Of a stretch of 5,785 bases of DNA, positions 1-5,496 are shown piece after piece. Made by a program: the position numbers and the translations under genes. Origin of the DNA: JBBTXL01 sp038062295. GTDB taxonomy: Bacteria; Patescibacteriota; Minisyncoccia; GWC2-36-17; WO2-46-25. The stretch lies in NCBI GenBank assembly GCA_038062295.1, contig JBBTXL010000005.1, positions 1-5,785 on the forward strand. The letters are read 5' to 3'. The stretch's first letter is position 1; the number at the start of each line of letters is the position of its first letter. The notes under the pieces were generated by a model. The model did not search any database. It was not told the DNA's origin and was given only the letters and a program-made list of their open reading frames with translations.

Positions 1-196
1 TCGGCATGGATGCTTTGGTTGACCAGGTGTTGGAGGCCGGGTCGTACGCTTCGTTGACGTCTAAAATCCCATCGCCGGCGTTTTGCCCACCGATGACATA
101 AATGGTGCTCGCGGCTAAAACTCCGCAGGGAACGACAAAGAAAAAAATACCAAGAAAGAGAGTCGGTATAAAAAATAGTGTTTGTTTTCTTACCAT
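1..196 (-). CDS. Secreted Kelch-repeat protein, N-terminal fragment (cut by window edge)
   Basis: Only the first 65 codons are in the window; the gene runs off the left edge. The ATG at 196 follows the stop of the foldase gene by 4 nt, with only a weak GGAAAG-like element about 12 nt upstream. Residues 1-29 form a typical signal peptide: MVRK, then a long hydrophobic run rich in Phe and Leu, ending in GVLAAS, with cleavage likely after Ala28 or Ala29. The mature part begins with a recognisable Kelch blade at residues 31-65: a TIYVIGG strand, then YDPASNTW and a final KASMP. The double Gly, the Tyr and the Trp are the hallmark Kelch residues. Kelch repeats fold as beta-propellers that usually bind other proteins or sugars. 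Here the protein is predicted to be exported. Its total length, the number of blades and any further domains cannot be seen. No function beyond an extracellular propeller is claimed. Confidence 0.85.
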   Translation of the reverse strand, partial: MVRKQTLFFIPTLFLGIFFFVVPCGVLAASTIYVIGGQNAGDGILDVNEAYDPASNTWSTKASMP

Positions 197-200
197 GATG

Positions 201-1130
201 TTATATGCTTTCCAGCCACCAAACGCCGGGGTATTTGGATTGAATGGATTGCTTCAACGCAGCATCTTGTATGTTCATTTTCACCGTCCCCGCCTGTTTC
301 ATGAACCACTGATCATACGACTGTTTGGGAGAAACAAGAGATTCTATGACATAGATGTCTTTTTGTTTTTGACGTGAAATGAGGCGGATGAGCGAGTAGG
401 AGTAGTCGTCTTCCAAAATATCTTGATATATGGCGCCGACGGACAGGGTTTTTACTATTTTAAGCACCGGATCTTCGGGAAAGAGCGCGTCAGCGGAAGA
501 AGTGGAAGAAAAATACGGCTGGAAAGCGTCGGGGATGCCCGGGTCGCCGAAAAACAAAGGCACGGAGGAAGTGCTGTATACTACACCCGTTTCTTGGGCG
601 GCTGATGCAAAAGATGCTCCGGACTGCACGAAGCCGCGGGCTTTTTCTATTGCATTCCTTGCCTCCTTATGAAAATCTTTGTTGGTGCTGTAAAAGAGAT
701 GGAGTTTTTTATTCGTGATTTTCGGAGCTAAATACAGACGCTGGTACGCGCTTTCGGATATGTTCGTTTTGATCTGTTGAAGAATGTCCGGTGCTTTGCT
801 GTTTTGAACAGCATGGTTGTCTAAATCAATCAATTCCTGCTGGGTGGCGGTAAGCTGAAATTTTTTAGCCACTGCCTGTTCCAAGAACTGATCGAGCAAA
901 CCAACCAACGCCTCTTCTTGTGTAATGTTGGAATTCCCGTAAGCGTTTTCAAGTTTTATTTTTGCTGCGATATCAGCATCGGTGATCGTTATATCATCGA
1001 CAGAAGAAACTTTTTTCCCTGGTTCGCCGCGCAGTACTTGAGATTGCTGGTAGTTGAAAGCTAAAAAACCGGCCGCCACAACAACAAGGAAAGCAACCGC
1101 GCTGATGACAATAACTTTTTTTTTCGCCAT
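201..1130 (-). CDS. Membrane-anchored SurA/PrsA-like parvulin-type foldase
   Basis: A 309-residue protein with a single N-terminal membrane segment at residues 5-26 preceded by MAKKK, so it should be anchored with its bulk outside the cytoplasm. Residues 48-135 resemble the helical SurA/PrsA N-terminal chaperone domain: an ITDADIAAKIKLENA start, then LLDQFLEQAVAKKFQL, which corresponds to the 'ald.lI...ll...a' helix. Residues 155-253 resemble a parvulin (PpiC-type) peptidyl-prolyl isomerase domain: a helix ending in GASFASAAQETG, then LSVGAIYQDILEDDYSYSLIRL, matching the family's 'lk.Gei...v.t..GyhiikL' end. The usual HILV strand at the start of the parvulin domain is not evident, so isomerase activity is doubtful and a pure chaperone role is possible. 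The C-terminal helix with SYDQWFMKQ also fits PrsA/SurA. The gene lies 34 nt after the Cys-repeat gene and 4 nt before the Kelch gene, so exported neighbours are plausible clients. No clear Shine-Dalgarno is seen. Codons 3-5 are an A9 run. Confidence 0.65.
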   Translation of the reverse strand: MAKKKVIVISAVAFLVVVAAGFLAFNYQQSQVLRGEPGKKVSSVDDITITDADIAAKIKLENAYGNSNITQEEALVGLLDQFLEQAVAKKFQLTATQQELIDLDNHAVQNSKAPDILQQIKTNISESAYQRLYLAPKITNKKLHLFYSTNKDFHKEARNAIEKARGFVQSGASFASAAQETGVVYSTSSVPLFFGDPGIPDAFQPYFSSTSSADALFPEDPVLKIVKTLSVGAIYQDILEDDYSYSLIRLISRQKQKDIYVIESLVSPKQSYDQWFMKQAGTVKMNIQDAALKQSIQSKYPGVWWLESI

Positions 1131-1164
1131 CTTGCTATCTACGAATGATATCTTCTTGTGTCTC

Positions 1165-1881
1165 TCATCGTTCGTACCATGTCTGACAGTACGAAAGAAA
1201 GAGGGATGATTTTATTTCGCTGAAACATTGTATATTCCCCTTTTTACCATCAAAACTCTTCAACTTCTCGCAGTCAGATTTTTCATCCTTTCCTTCAAGC
1301 ACACTGCAGTCAAATGATGTGGAATTACCCATAAAGTCTTTTGTCACGACGTAAAAGTTGTTCTGGCAATACTCCTGCTGGTCTTCGCGTGTTTTGTCGC
1401 ACAGGGAAACATCATTTTTTTTGACGGCAAGCTGCATATAAAAACTATTCTCGCAATCCTCCTGGAGTTTTTGGTTTTTGGTTTGTTTGCAGATAGTAGC
1501 GTCTTCTCTCGCCATGGACTGCTCAAGGATGACCTGCCGCTCGCACTCTTCAATGGGAAGGAGCTTGTTGTCTATCTTCTGGCAAAAACTGATGTCGCCG
1601 CTCCCTTTTGCCAAACCTAAAGCAATATTGTTGACGCACACCGTTTTGTACAGCGGGTCGGCAATGGCATCACATTTTGAAAAATCGGATGTTTTGATGA
1701 GCGCGGCAATTTGTTCTTGGTAAGTATATTTTTCCTGGTCGGAAAGTGCGTCCATCTGACTGGATAACAGATTTCTTGCCGTTGGTTTTTTTGCAGAGTT
1801 TTGCACCGCATAAAAACTCAAAACTCCTGCGATAAGGAGGGTACAAAGAAGAAACGCCGGGATGACAAATTTCTTGTTCAT
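1165..1881 (-). CDS. Membrane-anchored six-fold Cys-pair repeat protein, function unknown
   Basis: A 238-residue protein that I cannot assign to a named family. Residues 1-27 are a signal anchor (MNKK, then a hydrophobic stretch to about Val26). After a charged linker, residues 67-235 hold six degenerate repeats of about 30 residues, each with two cysteines: 70/82, 100/113, 131/143, 161/172, 192/204 and 219/232. The first Cys usually follows a hydrophobic or polar pair and the second lies in an E/D/Y-C-E/Q-N type context followed by a helix. Apart from Cys13 in the anchor, no unpaired cysteine exists, so six disulfides (or metal sites) are plausible. I recall similar 'C..i.....d.C' repeats in hypothetical proteins of uncultivated small-genome bacteria and archaea, but that is memory only. 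It starts 10 nt after the stalk gene stop, and its own stop is TGA. The neighbouring foldase could help it fold. Reality of the gene is near certain; its role is unknown. Confidence 0.85.
   Translation of the reverse strand: MNKKFVIPAFLLCTLLIAGVLSFYAVQNSAKKPTARNLLSSQMDALSDQEKYTYQEQIAALIKTSDFSKCDAIADPLYKTVCVNNIALGLAKGSGDISFCQKIDNKLLPIEECERQVILEQSMAREDATICKQTKNQKLQEDCENSFYMQLAVKKNDVSLCDKTREDQQEYCQNNFYVVTKDFMGNSTSFDCSVLEGKDEKSDCEKLKSFDGKKGNIQCFSEIKSSLFLSYCQTWYER
1186..1674 (-). repeat. Six tandem ~30-residue Cys-pair repeats (protein level)
   Basis: Spacing within Cys pairs is 12, 13, 12, 11, 12 and 13 residues. Spacing from one pair's first Cys to the next pair's first Cys is 30, 31, 30, 31 and 27 residues. 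Repeats 3 and 4 are the most alike (CEN.FY and CQNNFY after the second Cys). DNA identity between units is low, so the repeats are old and kept by selection on the protein, not recent tandem duplications. Confidence 0.85.
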
Positions 1882-1891
1882 GGTATCTACA

Positions 1892-4063
1892 TTACTGCCT
1901 CATCCATATTTGGCCATTCACCGGACTTGCCGGGTCGCCGGCAAGAGGATTTAAAACAATACTCTGCTTGATACCGACATCCCCGTTCTCGCTCACGGTA
2001 AAAACTTCCGTTGGTGTTGCTCCCCCTGGGATACGTTCGGTAATCTCAAAGACACCAATCACTGACGAATCAAAGACATAGCTCGTTGCGTCTACGGTTG
2101 CAGCGTCGTTGACATTGGGTTTATAAAATCCTTGCCATCCACCCAACGAATTAATGCCGCTATACCCTGACGTCCCTATCGGCGGGGGACTGTTCGTGGT
2201 ATAGACGGAAATGACGATGCTCGACCCTGCAGGGATGGAGGCCGGTATGAATACCCAATCTGAAACGGGAAACGAGCCAGGGGGGAATGTGAATGAATTG
2301 AGGCCACCTTGGAATGTAAGCCGCGTAGGCGGCTGTGCAAAATCATACAGATCAACGACTGGTGAGCCCATACCGATATACGCATCGGTAATGGTAAGCC
2401 ACTGCGTGCTAGAAGCACGAAACGTGACCCTCACTTCCGTGATACCATCGGGATTATTGAGCACACCGCCGGAAATTACCTGACGCATCGTGCGACCCTC
2501 CCAATTATTTGTATCGGAGAAGGGGCCTCCTAGTGCTATGGCGACAACAGCGTTGGTGGGCGGTGTTGTCAGCGTGCCCGTAACGGCAAGTCTTGCGGAT
2601 GGCGTCTCTGTTCCAATGCCAACATCGCCATACACTGCAAGACCGCCTTCCACCGCAAAACTCCCCGCCAAACGGCCGGAGCTTGACACGGCAGGAACCT
2701 TTGGGTCAATGAAAAATGCGGAATCCTCGCTGTCGTAAAACCCATTGGCATAAATGGTGTTAGTCGTGATATTACCGCCGACTTGGTCGGTCACGGCTTG
2801 GAGGGTTGGGGTGCCGCCTCCTCCTGGCCATGCATTGCGACAATCGCCGCCAATACATAGTTGCGTGGCATTTGCATCGCCCGCGACATCCAATTTGTAG
2901 CCGGGGTTTGGAACACCAATACCGACATTGCCGCCCTCAACAACAAGATTGCCAACGCCCCACGGTTGAAATGTGAGCGCGTTGGATGGCGGGTTGTAGT
3001 ATACATTGTACCCTTTCGTGCCGTCAGTCCATTCTACCTGGGGGAAAGTGCTGGATTGAACTCGTATGGCACCGCCTGAAACATGCAGCTTCGCTCCCGG
3101 ACCTGATGTTCCAATGCCGACACGGCCGGCACTTTCAAGTAAGATATCGCCGGTATTATTATCCCCAATCCGTACTCTACTCGTGGCTTTTCCTCCACGA
3201 ATATACGTGTCTTCTGAACTATCATCTTTGTAGTTAAATATTGTGTTGTAAGCAGTTGCAGTTCCGGCAAGTTCCAGCGTGCCGCGCGGACCCACCGTCC
3301 CGATGCCGACGTTGCCGCTGAATGGGTTGATAATGGTATTACCGACATCGTTATTCGAATTATCGCTCGCGTCGCGATACTGAAGATACAGGTTGCTGTT
3401 GGGAACATAACGATTTATCTCATTGTCCCAAAATTGGGTGTCCCCGATGCGGGTGATGCCGTTGAAATAACTTCTTCCGGATGCGTAGACGGCGTAGCCG
3501 GACGCATCTGCCTGTTCGGCAGATACTGCCGCATTGGTGTTGTTGGCATACGCATAGATACCATCACCCGAAGAACCAATTTTTCCAGCCGTTTGTGGAT
3601 TGTTGACGGTAAGCTTGGCACCGAGTACCGTTGTCCCGATACCAACTTTATAGTTTGTGCTTTCTGCGTATAAATCGGGGTCGGCAAGCGTCCACCCTCC
3701 GATACTTCCTCCGCCGCCGCCCGTCCAGCTTGACCGACATGCACCACCAAAACATAACGAGCCGACCGTCAGGCTGCCCGCCAGATTTCCGGAGCTTGAC
3801 ACGGCAGGAACCTTTGGGTCAATGAAAAATGCGGAATCCTCGCTGTCGTTAAAACGGTTTGCACCAATATCACCCAGTTTTGCCTGGTCGGTTGTTCCCA
3901 AATTCATGGGCTGGAAGTCAGCCTGGGTATAGGGCGGTGTTGGGCCGTAGTTGGGAGGACCGGCTGGCGCATCCACCCATGCGGCCAGCGCGAACACCGG
4001 CGCCAGCACGAGCGCCGCAAGAACAATACCTTTGCCGTATCCGATACGGGTTATAGAGTTCAT
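1892..4063 (-). CDS. Secreted repeat-stalk (fibre-like) surface protein with VGIG modules
   Basis: A 723-residue protein. Residues 1-28 are a signal peptide (positively charged start, hydrophobic core, AxA before AWVDAP). A Pro/Tyr-rich linker follows at 31-50. Residues 60-500 are built from fibre-like modules with VGIG at 140, 252, 315, 380 and 481, each followed by roughly 'T..P...L.V.G'; a last VGIK stands at 696. Such modules occur in phage tail-fibre-like and large surface proteins and usually form thin trimeric or beta-structured shafts. Two LC.GG.CR..W elements with Gly-rich tails lie at 103-118 and 402-417. Two near-identical DSEDSAFFIDPK segments lie at 73 and 444. Residues about 501-685 are a non-repetitive, beta-rich region that I do not recognise. 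The end (716-720, NGQIW) resembles the start of a tail-fibre C-terminal motif but stops at once. The ATG overlaps the tsaC stop as ATGA and has AGGA 4 nt upstream. A role as surface fibre or adhesin is inference. Confidence 0.85.
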   Translation of the reverse strand: MNSITRIGYGKGIVLAALVLAPVFALAAWVDAPAGPPNYGPTPPYTQADFQPMNLGTTDQAKLGDIGANRFNDSEDSAFFIDPKVPAVSSSGNLAGSLTVGSLCFGGACRSSWTGGGGGSIGGWTLADPDLYAESTNYKVGIGTTVLGAKLTVNNPQTAGKIGSSGDGIYAYANNTNAAVSAEQADASGYAVYASGRSYFNGITRIGDTQFWDNEINRYVPNSNLYLQYRDASDNSNNDVGNTIINPFSGNVGIGTVGPRGTLELAGTATAYNTIFNYKDDSSEDTYIRGGKATSRVRIGDNNTGDILLESAGRVGIGTSGPGAKLHVSGGAIRVQSSTFPQVEWTDGTKGYNVYYNPPSNALTFQPWGVGNLVVEGGNVGIGVPNPGYKLDVAGDANATQLCIGGDCRNAWPGGGGTPTLQAVTDQVGGNITTNTIYANGFYDSEDSAFFIDPKVPAVSSSGRLAGSFAVEGGLAVYGDVGIGTETPSARLAVTGTLTTPPTNAVVAIALGGPFSDTNNWEGRTMRQVISGGVLNNPDGITEVRVTFRASSTQWLTITDAYIGMGSPVVDLYDFAQPPTRLTFQGGLNSFTFPPGSFPVSDWVFIPASIPAGSSIVISVYTTNSPPPIGTSGYSGINSLGGWQGFYKPNVNDAATVDATSYVFDSSVIGVFEITERIPGGATPTEVFTVSENGDVGIKQSIVLNPLAGDPASPVNGQIWMRQ
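1967..3646 (-). repeat. Six VGIG-type stalk modules in the surface protein
   Basis: This is the span from the first to the last VGIG/VGIK motif, at residues 140, 252, 315, 380, 481 and 696. Consensus as seen: (N/D/R)-V-G-I-G-T, two or three residues, P, two or three residues, a hydrophobic or charged residue, L, x, V, x, G. Spacings between motifs are irregular (112, 63, 65, 101, 215 residues), because variable insertions separate the modules. The largest insertion, between the last two, holds the unrecognised C-terminal domain. Confidence 0.75.
2676..2736 (-). repeat. 61-bp perfect direct repeat, copy B (C-terminal side)
   Basis: This 61-bp run is identical to positions 3789-3849, read directly from the two stretches (from ccggagcttgacacgg to cctcgctgtcgt). 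It codes for the DSEDSAFFIDPK.PAVSSSG segment at about residues 443-463 of the stalk protein. The flanks also code for similar residues (LAGS) but differ in bases. Confidence 0.95.
3789..3849 (-). repeat. 61-bp perfect direct repeat, copy A (N-terminal side)
   Basis: Partner of 2676-2736, 1113 bp away, which is 371 codons, so both copies are in the same reading frame. It codes for about residues 72-92 of the stalk protein, just after the N-terminal linker. Confidence 0.95.
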
Positions 4064-4668
4064 CTTTTCCTATTATATCCTTTCTCCATTGCAAGAACAA
4101 TAGATTTCTCCACAATACCCTTCCGGAGTATCGTTACCCAGCCATCGCGGAGCACAACAAGCGTGGATGGCTTACCGGCTTTTCTTCCCCCGGAAACATA
4201 GCAGTCAACCTCATCGCCAAAATACCGCCGTGCTTCGCGCACTGTCCGCGCCGGCGGTTCTCCCTCCGGGTTTGCGCTGGGGGCGACGAGCGGCCCCGTC
4301 GCATGCAACAGTGTGCGCAATAGCTTTGACTTTGGCACACGAAACGCAAGCGTTTCGGTACCGCGGTGCAGATATTGAAACTGTGCGCGAGCGCACGGCA
4401 CAATAACACTCACCTTCCCCGGCCAGAGCTTTGAAAGCGCGCGGTGAGTTTGGGTGTCCGCCTGTATACCAAACTGCGCGAGGTCGCGCGCCGAGGAGAT
4501 AAGTATGATAAGCGGTTTCTTTTTGCTTCTTTTTTTGAGAGCGTATATGCGCGCAACCGCCTGTTTCGAAAACGCGCGCGCCACAAGACCGTACAGCGTA
4601 TCGGTCGGTATGACGCACATGCCGCCTGCGCGGAGAACGCGAACCGCACTACGGGGATACCGTGCCAT
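4060..4668 (-). CDS. tsaC: TsaC/Sua5/YrdC-family L-threonylcarbamoyladenylate synthase
   Basis: A 202-residue cytoplasmic protein of the YrdC fold, close to the usual length of the short TsaC form. The family makes threonylcarbamoyl-AMP from threonine, bicarbonate and ATP, the first step of the t6A37 modification of ANN-decoding tRNAs. Visible family marks: an A..LR.GG start and PTDTLYGL at 21-28; the basic nucleotide-binding patch KKRSKKKP at 45-52; LWPGKVSVIV at 81-90; SAN at 131-133 in VAPSANPEGEPP; and PSTLV at 167-171. No Sua5 C-terminal domain follows. The open frame extends upstream to 4803, but that part lies inside the deacetylase gene and has no family similarity. ATG 4668 gives the standard N-terminus; ATG 4680 is an alternative. 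Neither has a good Shine-Dalgarno. The gene overlaps the deacetylase end by 20 nt and its TGA stop overlaps the stalk gene ATG. The family call is firm; the exact start is moderately sure. Confidence 0.9.
   Translation of the reverse strand: MARYPRSAVRVLRAGGMCVIPTDTLYGLVARAFSKQAVARIYALKKRSKKKPLIILISSARDLAQFGIQADTQTHRALSKLWPGKVSVIVPCARAQFQYLHRGTETLAFRVPKSKLLRTLLHATGPLVAPSANPEGEPPARTVREARRYFGDEVDCYVSGGRKAGKPSTLVVLRDGWVTILRKGIVEKSIVLAMEKGYNRKR
4068..4071 (-). promoter_or_regulatory. Ribosome binding site of the stalk gene (AGGA)
   Basis: Reading the minus strand, AGGA precedes AAAG and then the ATG at 4063. The 4-nt spacing is short. An additional AAAGGA lies 14 nt upstream. Because the stop of the preceding gene overlaps this ATG (ATGA), translational coupling may matter more than the strength of this site. 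Confidence 0.5.
4072..4100 (-). promoter_or_regulatory. Possible internal promoter TTGTTC-17-TATAAT ahead of the stalk gene
   Basis: On the minus strand a perfect TATAAT (4077 to 4072) is preceded, after exactly 17 nt, by TTGTTC (4100 to 4095), which matches the TTGACA consensus at three positions. It lies inside the 3' end of the tsaC-like gene. The predicted transcript would begin only a few bases before the ATG at 4063, losing most of the AGGA site and giving a nearly leaderless mRNA. That makes it doubtful. Confidence 0.22.
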
Positions 4669-5491
4669 GGGTGCTTGCATCAAACAATTCGGAAAGTGTG
4701 ACGAATCGGTATCCCTGCCCGGACAATTGTGCAATAACTTCAGACAGCGCATCGGCATCCAGCGTGCTTTTGTCGGCGGCAGACCCCGCGTGCATAAGCA
4801 CAATGGCGCCGGTGCGCGCGCCGGAAGCTACGCGGTCAACCACAAACTGCACACTGCGCCCGTTACGCATCCCCTGCCACCCGAGCGAGTCTACCGTCCA
4901 GCGCACGGCGGTGTACCCAAGCTCGTTTGTCGCCGTAATGGTTTCCGCAGTGCGCGCGCCATACGGGAAACGAAAAAACGGCGCGAGCACAATGCCGCGT
5001 TCCCGCGCGATCATTTCAATATTTTTTATTTCCTCACGCTGCCCTTCTCCCGTAAGCTTTGTGAGATCAAGATGGGCATACGAGTGGTTTGCAAACTCCC
5101 CTCCCGGTGCGCCCGCAAGAGCGGCGATCGCATCGGGAAACTTCTCCATAAACTTTCCCGTAAGAAAAAATGTCGCGGGAACATGCAAGCGCGTCAGGGT
5201 TTCGGCGAGCGCCGCAACGCCGTCCGCATTACCACCCGCGTCGATCGTAAGCGCGATGATTTTTTCTTCCGTCGGTACAAACTCAATATCTTTACCGCGA
5301 AACGCTTTGAGAATAGCCGCGTAGTCTACCGGAACAACGTGCACTGACGGAATTTTTTCCGGCGCAGGGACGGGCGCTGCGGTGAATGCGCCGCGAAATG
5401 TTTCCATGCGCGGTTGTCCCGCTTCAAAAATAAAAAACACGAGTACTGCGGTAATCGTGATGCCAAACATTGCTAAAAAAAGTTTTTGCAT
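4649..5491 (-). CDS. Membrane-anchored NodB-fold polysaccharide deacetylase (CE4)
   Basis: A 280-residue protein with an N-terminal membrane segment at residues 5-22 and a Pro/Ala-rich linker to about 50. The NodB homology domain follows at about 77-268. This family removes acetyl groups from N-acetylated glycans such as peptidoglycan, using a metal ion outside the cytoplasm. Motif 1 is TIDAGG (82-87): catalytic-base Asp84 is present but the usual second Asp is Ala85. Motif 2 is HSYAH (136-140) with both metal-binding His. Motif 3 is RFPYG (174-178) with Arg174. Motif 4 is TVDSLGW (199-205). Motif 5 is LMH with His234. The start at 5491 is chosen because GGAG lies 8 nt upstream and the signal anchor begins there; the longer open frame to 5647 runs into the upstream gene and is not protein-like. 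The stop is TAG. The natural substrate is not shown; envelope glycan is inference. Confidence 0.9.
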   Translation of the reverse strand: MQKLFLAMFGITITAVLVFFIFEAGQPRMETFRGAFTAAPVPAPEKIPSVHVVPVDYAAILKAFRGKDIEFVPTEEKIIALTIDAGGNADGVAALAETLTRLHVPATFFLTGKFMEKFPDAIAALAGAPGGEFANHSYAHLDLTKLTGEGQREEIKNIEMIARERGIVLAPFFRFPYGARTAETITATNELGYTAVRWTVDSLGWQGMRNGRSVQFVVDRVASGARTGAIVLMHAGSAADKSTLDADALSEVIAQLSGQGYRFVTLSELFDASTHGTVSP

Positions 5492-5496
5492 AAAAA

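Noticed and set aside
1131..1164. Possible terminator or promoter in the largest gap (34 nt) between the Cys-repeat and foldase genes
   Set aside because: I found no inverted repeat with a T-run and no -35/-10 pair there on the minus strand.
1136..1890. Shared heptamer GTAGATA just upstream of both the foldase (1136-1142) and Cys-repeat (1884-1890) starts
   Set aside because: It stands at different distances from the ATG (5 and 2 nt), is absent before the other genes, and seven bases in two places is easily chance.
3034..3408. Minus-strand open frame of 124 codons inside the stalk gene in another frame
   Set aside because: It overlaps fully the intact stalk reading frame whose modules are recognisable; the alternative product has no pattern.
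1967..3646. Prophage tail-fibre gene
   Set aside because: The VGIG modules resemble tail fibres, but the protein has a signal peptide and its neighbours are envelope and housekeeping genes, with no phage structural, chaperone or lysis gene in view.
4669..4803. Longer N-terminus for the TsaC-like protein starting at 4803
   Set aside because: The extra residues are the deacetylase C-terminal region read in another frame. TsaC proteins normally begin about 15 residues before the first GG, which fits ATG 4668.
4662..5324. Second long plus-strand open frame opposite the deacetylase
   Set aside because: The same explanation applies: mirror of codon bias in the deacetylase gene, no ribosome site and no recognisable protein.
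4454..5347. Long open frame on the plus strand opposite the tsaC-like and deacetylase genes
   Set aside because: It lies antisense to two genes with clear family motifs in a GC-rich stretch where stop codons are rare. Its translation is Arg/Cys-rich and resembles no family.
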